In this document: positions 59,744 through 64,000 of the stretch, in pieces
Position numbering within the stretch: position 1 is the first letter of the stretch
How the letters are laid out: the number at the start of each line of letters is the position of its first letter
DNA from: Verrucomicrobiales bacterium
GTDB lineage: Bacteria; Verrucomicrobiota; Verrucomicrobiia; Limisphaerales; J093
Assembly (NCBI GenBank): GCA_024233215.1
Contig: JACKPW010000017.1
Span: 62,001-126,000 of the forward strand
Length of the DNA: 64,000 nt
Reading direction: 5' to 3'
Program-made: the position numbers and the translations under genes
The notes under the pieces: model-generated
What the model was told of the DNA's origin: nothing
The model's input: the letters and a program-made list of their open reading frames with translations, nothing else
Database searches by the model: none

Positions 59744-59788
59744 CCATTGAATCGTTGCGGCTTCGGGGTGCCGTAGCCTGTCTTGCCT

Positions 59789-60127
59789 TCAATCACAGTG
59801 AAACACTTCCTCCATGCCCGCCCACCACTCGCCGGGCTCACGGTTGTCCAGCGGCCGGGTGCAGGGCTTGGCAACCGCCCACCAATCCTGGGTGACGGGA
59901 TCCGCCGCCATCCTCGCCATGTCGGCATCGAAGTCACTGCCGACATACTCAAAGTAGCTGAAGAGGTAATGGCGGCCGTCCTCGAGTTGGCGGAGGAAGA
60001 TCGAGTAGTTCCGGATGTGGCATTGCGCGATCATCCGCAATACGCCGGGCCAGACGGCGGCGTGGAGTTGCTTGTATTCATCGAGCTTGTCGGCGGGAAG
60101 ACCGAGGACGGAAGCGTAGCGTTTCAT
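59789..60127 (-). CDS. rhaM: L-rhamnose mutarotase family protein
   Basis: 112 residues of the RhaM/DUF718 family: MKRYASVLGLPADKLDEYKQLHAAVWPGVLRMI, NYSIFLRQLEDGRHYLFSYFEYVG, and the MARMAADPVTQDWWAVAKPCTRPL end (the TQxWW pattern). RhaM interconverts alpha and beta anomers of L-rhamnose; related members act on L-fucose. The gene overlaps the stop of the DUF5703 enzyme by four bases (ATGA), so the two are translated together. That points to rhamnose- or fucose-containing glycans as the substrate of this operon. Confidence 0.9.
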   Translation of the reverse strand: MKRYASVLGLPADKLDEYKQLHAAVWPGVLRMIAQCHIRNYSIFLRQLEDGRHYLFSYFEYVGSDFDADMARMAADPVTQDWWAVAKPCTRPLDNREPGEWWAGMEEVFHCD

Positions 60128-62742
60128 GGGGTGATGACCACGTCCTTCCGGCGCGATTCCGGGGTGACCTTCAACGAGGCAAGACGCCCCTCATGATAGA
60201 CCCCCTCGACCACCGTGCGCCCGGGCGCGTGCAGTTTGAACTCCACATCCCAGGTCCTCGGCCAGGCGGGCAGGAGGAAGATCCGGTCCCCCTCCGTCTG
60301 CATCAGCATGGACTGAAACGCCTTCATCAACACGCCGCCATGATCCTGGTCAGGGACCCAGTCGTAGTTCGGTCCCCAGAAGGCCGGGAAGCGCGACTCC
60401 GGATCGTGTCGAAGGGCCCGGCCAACGAGGTTCTTCCGGGCATCCTCCGCCAGGCCCAAATAGGCCATGAAAATGTCGTCCTGGCGCCAACCGAAGTTGC
60501 CCCCGTCCCAGCGATGCGTGAGTGCGTTCAAACCGAGGACGCGGTTGTCCTTCTCAAACGAGCAGAGACGGAAGGGAAACACGGCATAAAGCTCCGGGTT
60601 CTCCACGTTCCGTTTCGCCTCGAAGATCCCGGCCGGTGCCAGGGCCTTGCCGTCGGGCGTGTCCCGAGTCGGCAACGGTGCCAGCCTGGCCAGGAGGCTC
60701 CTCCAATAGGTGCGCGATGAATCCGGCGTGACCGATTCGGGCAAGGCGAGCAAACGCGCGATGATCGCACGCAGCCCGGCCAGTTCCGGCATGGGATCCG
60801 TGCAGTCCCACCAGGTCTCGAGTGCCTGCGAGGGGTGCATGACGAGTTGCCCCTGTTCGTTGGTCTGATAGTAGCCGTCGAAGAAGCGCATCACGGCTTC
60901 CGCAGTGGGAAGGATCCGCTGCTTCAACAACGTTTCGTCCAGAGTGTGTTCGTAGTCGTCCAGCATCATCCAGACGAGTTCCGGGCCGGCCACCCATTCC
61001 CACTTGTGGTAGCCGCTGGTCTGCAACGGATCGACGCGTTCCGACATCGGCTGCCAGCCGTAGGTCTCGTTGAACACATCACCCCAAAACTGCACGCACT
61101 CGATGTAGTAGGCGGCGTCCTCCAGGCCAAAGTAATGCCGCGTCCGGTACTGGTTCAGCGGCAGGAAATCGTCCACATACAGCCGCCAAAGAGGTTCCAT
61201 CATTTCGAAGTCCCCACTGGCACAAAGGCTCAGGTAGGGCAGACGCGTGTTCTGCCACCAGTAGCCCGGGCCCCACCGCCGGTAATCCCCCTCCCCCGGT
61301 CCGCCCTCGTGCGCGACCGTGAAAATCGAGCCATTGAACTTGATCGGATACCGGCCGCGCCCCGCACAGGCGGTCACGTATCGTTGCAGGGCATACATCT
61401 GGCTGACATACGCCGCTTCATCCGCCACCGAGGTCGCGGAGGTCTCAACGACGGTCCTGCCATTGACACTCACCTTCCAGCCTTCCGGGCTGGCATTCGC
61501 AACGACCCGCGCCCATTCACCGGCCGGCAGCACGTCGGCCGCGACGCGCGTGGTGGTGCCAACAATCAGCCGTAGACTGTTGCCGGGATGGGCGTCGACC
61601 AGGAACCCATCACTGCCGCCGGGAGTGATCCGGTCGAAGATCCGACCGGTTTCGCCGGCGACCGGCTTCACTTCGGCTTCCAGCGTGAAGCTGCCGGCCA
61701 GCGTGTCCGGGACCTGAACATTTCGCATCCCACCGGCGAACCGGTTCCCCCCGCTCTGGTCCACGCCGATGCGGAGCAGGTGGTTGTTCTCGGGAAAGGA
61801 CGACGGGGGGGATGTCGCCGCGGCATTCGAGGAGGCGCGAATCCAGCTCCGTTCCCAAAACTCCCGCCACCATTGCACGTGCGCCTCCTGGCGTTGGGGG
61901 AAGGGCGTCTTCGCAAAGGAGGCCACGAGTTCATCCACCGCCGCGAGCCATTCGGCGGGCGTCGCCGGATGCCGGGTCAAAACATGGATATCGAAGCGAT
62001 GCTCCTTCGCCGAAGCGGACTGAAGATGCGTATCGTCGAGTTGATTTCCGTGCCCGGCGGTAATGATCGCGCCGAAGGTGCGGTGGAGCAGCGGATCCTC
62101 CCGTGGGTAACCGGTCATGCCCTGGGTCTCGGCATGCATCCGCGGTCCGACTGACTTGATGTTGTGATGGTACCAGCCCACCCGATCGGTCAATCCGGTT
62201 ACGACGACATCCGGTTCCACAAGGGTCGGGGCATGCATGTTTTGGGGTTGGGACCGGTCGGTCATCACATCGCTGCATTCGATGCTGGGCAACTCAAAGC
62301 GGTTGGTGCGCCAAAGGTCCAAAGCCGCGGTGGCAATGGTGGGACTTGGGCTGGAGATGGCCACATGGACCACCGGATGGTTGGCATCCACCCAGAGCTG
62401 CAACGCCGTCCCATCCCCGTAGCGGACGTTCATGGTCCCCTCGTTGAGGGACAACTCCTGCCGGAACGAGTCGACCGGTGGGGCGGGATCCAGCGTCACG
62501 CGCACGCGGCCGATCTTGAGCAACCGCCCGTTGTCCCCCCAACTGTCGGTCTTGCTGATGTAGAACCGGAGGCTTCCGTCCGGTTCGATCCAGGCGTTGA
62601 CACCGATGTCGCCGTTGCCCAGAGGCAGGGAACCGTGTTCGTCCTGGCTGGGGCTGTTCCACACGACGTTGTACTGGTCAATCGGTGCTGCCGAGGCTCC
62701 GATGGCAAGGAGGCCGGCAAGGCAAATCACCCTTGACCGCAT
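60124..62742 (-). CDS. DUF5703 / GH95-like glycosidase with a LamG-type insertion, exported
   Basis: 872 residues from ATG 62742, picked for the signal peptide MRSRVICLAGLLAIGASAAP. The front IDQYNVVWNSPSQDEHGSLPLGNGDIGVNAWIEPDGSLRFYISKTDSWGDNGRL is DUF5703, a relative of GH95 (alpha-L-fucosidase) N-terminal domains. The catalytic alpha/alpha-barrel part contains RRWGPGYWWQNTRLPYLSLCASGDFEMMEPLW and PSQALETWWDCTDPMPELAGLRAII. In the middle (about 320-440) is an inserted concanavalin-like domain (IGVDQSGGNRFAGGMRNVQV, GWKVSVNGRTVVETS). An alternative upstream start at 62949 overlaps the URO-D stop (ATGA) but would add a 69-residue non-signal stretch that looks non-coding. Confidence 0.8.
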   Translation of the reverse strand: MRSRVICLAGLLAIGASAAPIDQYNVVWNSPSQDEHGSLPLGNGDIGVNAWIEPDGSLRFYISKTDSWGDNGRLLKIGRVRVTLDPAPPVDSFRQELSLNEGTMNVRYGDGTALQLWVDANHPVVHVAISSPSPTIATAALDLWRTNRFELPSIECSDVMTDRSQPQNMHAPTLVEPDVVVTGLTDRVGWYHHNIKSVGPRMHAETQGMTGYPREDPLLHRTFGAIITAGHGNQLDDTHLQSASAKEHRFDIHVLTRHPATPAEWLAAVDELVASFAKTPFPQRQEAHVQWWREFWERSWIRASSNAAATSPPSSFPENNHLLRIGVDQSGGNRFAGGMRNVQVPDTLAGSFTLEAEVKPVAGETGRIFDRITPGGSDGFLVDAHPGNSLRLIVGTTTRVAADVLPAGEWARVVANASPEGWKVSVNGRTVVETSATSVADEAAYVSQMYALQRYVTACAGRGRYPIKFNGSIFTVAHEGGPGEGDYRRWGPGYWWQNTRLPYLSLCASGDFEMMEPLWRLYVDDFLPLNQYRTRHYFGLEDAAYYIECVQFWGDVFNETYGWQPMSERVDPLQTSGYHKWEWVAGPELVWMMLDDYEHTLDETLLKQRILPTAEAVMRFFDGYYQTNEQGQLVMHPSQALETWWDCTDPMPELAGLRAIIARLLALPESVTPDSSRTYWRSLLARLAPLPTRDTPDGKALAPAGIFEAKRNVENPELYAVFPFRLCSFEKDNRVLGLNALTHRWDGGNFGWRQDDIFMAYLGLAEDARKNLVGRALRHDPESRFPAFWGPNYDWVPDQDHGGVLMKAFQSMLMQTEGDRIFLLPAWPRTWDVEFKLHAPGRTVVEGVYHEGRLASLKVTPESRRKDVVITP

Positions 62743-62945
62743 CGATGCATTGGAAATGGGGAGCGCGGCCGGCCCGGCTGCTCGAGTCGGCGGCTCGCCG
62801 ACTGGTAACGGACGGGGGATGAGCGACACCGACTGGTGACCGCTTGACGCTTCGCATGTGCCCGGCGGGCCGCCGGCCACGGCACGCGAGCCGCGTGCGC
62901 TCCCCTGCTCGACTGGATCGTTCCGGCCTGGTCCGTTGATCGGCT
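62743..62945. other. Intergenic region with two palindromes
   Basis: 203 bases between the DUF5703 start and the URO-D stop. It contains a perfect 8-bp hairpin at 62785-62803 (agtcggcg, loop gct, cgccgact) and a REP-like element at 62883-62904 (gcacgcg agcc gcgtgcgc) followed by TCCC. The second is similar in layout to the RAYT-linked REP but has a different stem. Confidence 0.5.
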
Positions 62946-64000
62946 TCATAGTGCTTCCTCGTATTCCGCCGGCAGCCGGATCGGGTAGTTCCCGAACTCG
63001 CGCACCAGCTTGATAATGTGATCGTAGGTTTTGCCGGACACGCTGCTGCTCACGGAGTGGTCCGACTGGAAAATGTAACCGCCGCCGCGGGCGGCGTTGA
63101 GCTTTCGCAACACCTCCCGGCGGATGGCCTCGCGGTCGCCGGTTTCCCAGACCTGGATGTTGCTGTTGCCGCAGAACCCGATGCGATGTCCGTACTGACG
63201 ACGAAGCTCCACGACATCCATGCCAGCCTTCGCTTCGAGCGGGTTGTACGCCTCCACGCCCATCTCGATGTAGTCCGGGAAGATCGCCTGCACGTTGCCG
63301 CAACCGTGGTAGATGACGGGCAGCCCCGCGGCATGCACCGCCTCGACCATCCGCGCGACCCAGGGCTTGAAGAATTCGCGCCAATAGGCGGGCGACATGA
63401 AGGTGCATTTCTTGTAAGCCACGTCGCCCCAGATGACGAAGCCGTCGAGCAGACCCGTCCCCGCCTGGATCTCGGCCTTGGCCATCTCCAGGTAGAACGC
63501 GCCGATCCGGTTGATGACCGCGCCCATTCGTTCCGGATGCTCCCCCATCCACAGCAAGGTGTTCTCCTGGCCGATCAGGCGGGTGAGGCATTCGCTTACC
63601 TCGATCATGCTGCCGTAGACCGGGAAGTCAGGGTGAAGCGACTTTGCGGTCTCGATCCACGCCGGTGAATTCCGCTGGAAACCGTCGCCCACCCCGGCGA
63701 TCTGGTTGTCACCGGCCGCAAGGAAGCGTCGCGAATCGCGCGGATCATCGAACTCTGTCTGCTCGAGCTTCTCGAACGTGTCCGTGTCCCAGGCGCGCAT
63801 TTCGGGCATGGGGAACTCGAAGTGCTTGTGCATCACCGCGCCGAATCCGGTCCGCACCACCACTTCCTCCGCATCCTCCTTCAACGTCTCGAACGGCCGG
63901 ATCCACGGATCCATGTTGGGAATGGTGACCACCCAGTCGAGGTCGTAGTGGTAGTAGGGACTCGCGTCAGCGGGCAGGTCCAGTTCGCGACGCCAGCGCT
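62946..64000 (-). CDS. URO-D family protein (corrinoid methyltransferase-like), partial at its 5' end
   Basis: At least 350 residues; the frame is open to the end of the window, so the N-terminus is missing. Markers: PRDSRRFLAAGDNQIAGVGD, IGAFYLEMAKAEIQAGTGLLDGFVIWGDVAYK, LPVIYHGCGNVQAIFPDYIEMGVEAYNPLEAKAGMDV, RIGFCGNSNIQVWETGDREAIRREVL and YIFQSDHSVSSSVSGKTYDHI. The HGCGN motif, in place of the Asp/Tyr active site of HemE, is the zinc-binding type seen in MtaA/MtbA-like and related methyltransferases. True uroporphyrinogen decarboxylase is unlikely. It is followed by the DUF5703 and rhaM genes on the same strand and may be in their operon. Function unknown. Confidence 0.85.
   Translation of the reverse strand, partial: RWRRELDLPADASPYYHYDLDWVVTIPNMDPWIRPFETLKEDAEEVVVRTGFGAVMHKHFEFPMPEMRAWDTDTFEKLEQTEFDDPRDSRRFLAAGDNQIAGVGDGFQRNSPAWIETAKSLHPDFPVYGSMIEVSECLTRLIGQENTLLWMGEHPERMGAVINRIGAFYLEMAKAEIQAGTGLLDGFVIWGDVAYKKCTFMSPAYWREFFKPWVARMVEAVHAAGLPVIYHGCGNVQAIFPDYIEMGVEAYNPLEAKAGMDVVELRRQYGHRIGFCGNSNIQVWETGDREAIRREVLRKLNAARGGGYIFQSDHSVSSSVSGKTYDHIIKLVREFGNYPIRLPAEYEEAL

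Noticed and set aside
62743..62949. Upstream start (ATG 62949) for the DUF5703 enzyme, overlapping the URO-D stop
   Set aside because: The added 69 residues are low-complexity and coded by palindromes, and they would bury the signal peptide. I keep ATG 62742, though coupling through the ATGA overlap cannot be ruled out.
62946..64000. hemE (uroporphyrinogen decarboxylase)
   Set aside because: It has the HGCGN metal-type motif of methyltransferase relatives and a glycan-operon context. HemE lacks this motif.

Overview
This is high-GC bacterial DNA that reads as Verrucomicrobiota, probably a Limisphaerales/Pedosphaera-like lineage. The inference rests on gene content, not on a marker-gene search. 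The content includes a PEP-CTERM protein, a broken prepilin-like gene with the usual FLDGH-type tail, DUF2961/GH172, GH116, GH43 and DUF5703 enzymes, sulfatases, CRTAC1/UnbV-type FG-GAP proteins, a VTC-DUF4956-HlyD cassette and many short palindromic intergenic repeats. KDO transferase (waaA) and an LpxR-like protein point to a Gram-negative envelope with lipid A.

Layout. 1-5.4 kb: tail of a FAD oxidoreductase, a GH172 enzyme, small secreted proteins, a terpenoid-cyclase-fold protein, a dead yefM-yoeB remnant and an intact vapBC pair. 5.5-9.3 kb: UvrD-type helicase, a GNAT-like protein and a methyltransferase. 9.4-19.7 kb: a tight six-gene operon of exported proteins (propeller with c-type-heme motifs, UnbV protein, ten-CxxCH cytochrome, propeller, two orphan branched-chain-amino-acid-type binding proteins). 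20-25.7 kb: an alpha/alpha-barrel protein, a zinc-ribbon protein, then rpsO-pnp, where PNPase carries a very long Arg/Asp/Glu-rich repetitive tail. 25.6-29.5 kb: a stretch where nearly every gene is frameshifted by one-base indels (lipoprotein, prepilin, PIN toxin, SDR reductase). 29.5-35.99 kb: a toxin-antitoxin cassette bracketed by a duplicated lysS 3' end, then lysS, waaA and the HlyD/DUF4956/VTC cassette. 36-46.6 kb: ThuA, DUF1638, PEP-CTERM, isocitrate dehydrogenase, a giant TPR/FG-GAP lipoprotein, GH43 and an LpxR-like protein. 46.1-50.3 kb: a two-gene operon of P-loop ATPases, the second with a winged helix and kinesin-light-chain-type TPRs, behind an AT-rich promoter. 50.6-64 kb: glycan degradation (GH116, two sulfatase genes of which one is a three-domain fusion, rhamnose mutarotase, DUF5703 enzyme, URO-D protein), interrupted by a REP-associated transposase (RAYT) with its REP hairpins.

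The strongest candidates for something undescribed are the six-gene exported redox/binding operon (9440-19744), the double-ATPase operon with a defence-like architecture (46119-50241), and the vapBC-like cassette sitting between two copies of the lysS 3' end. Caution: the 25.6-28.8 kb frameshifts look more like consensus errors than natural decay, so those genes may be intact in the organism.
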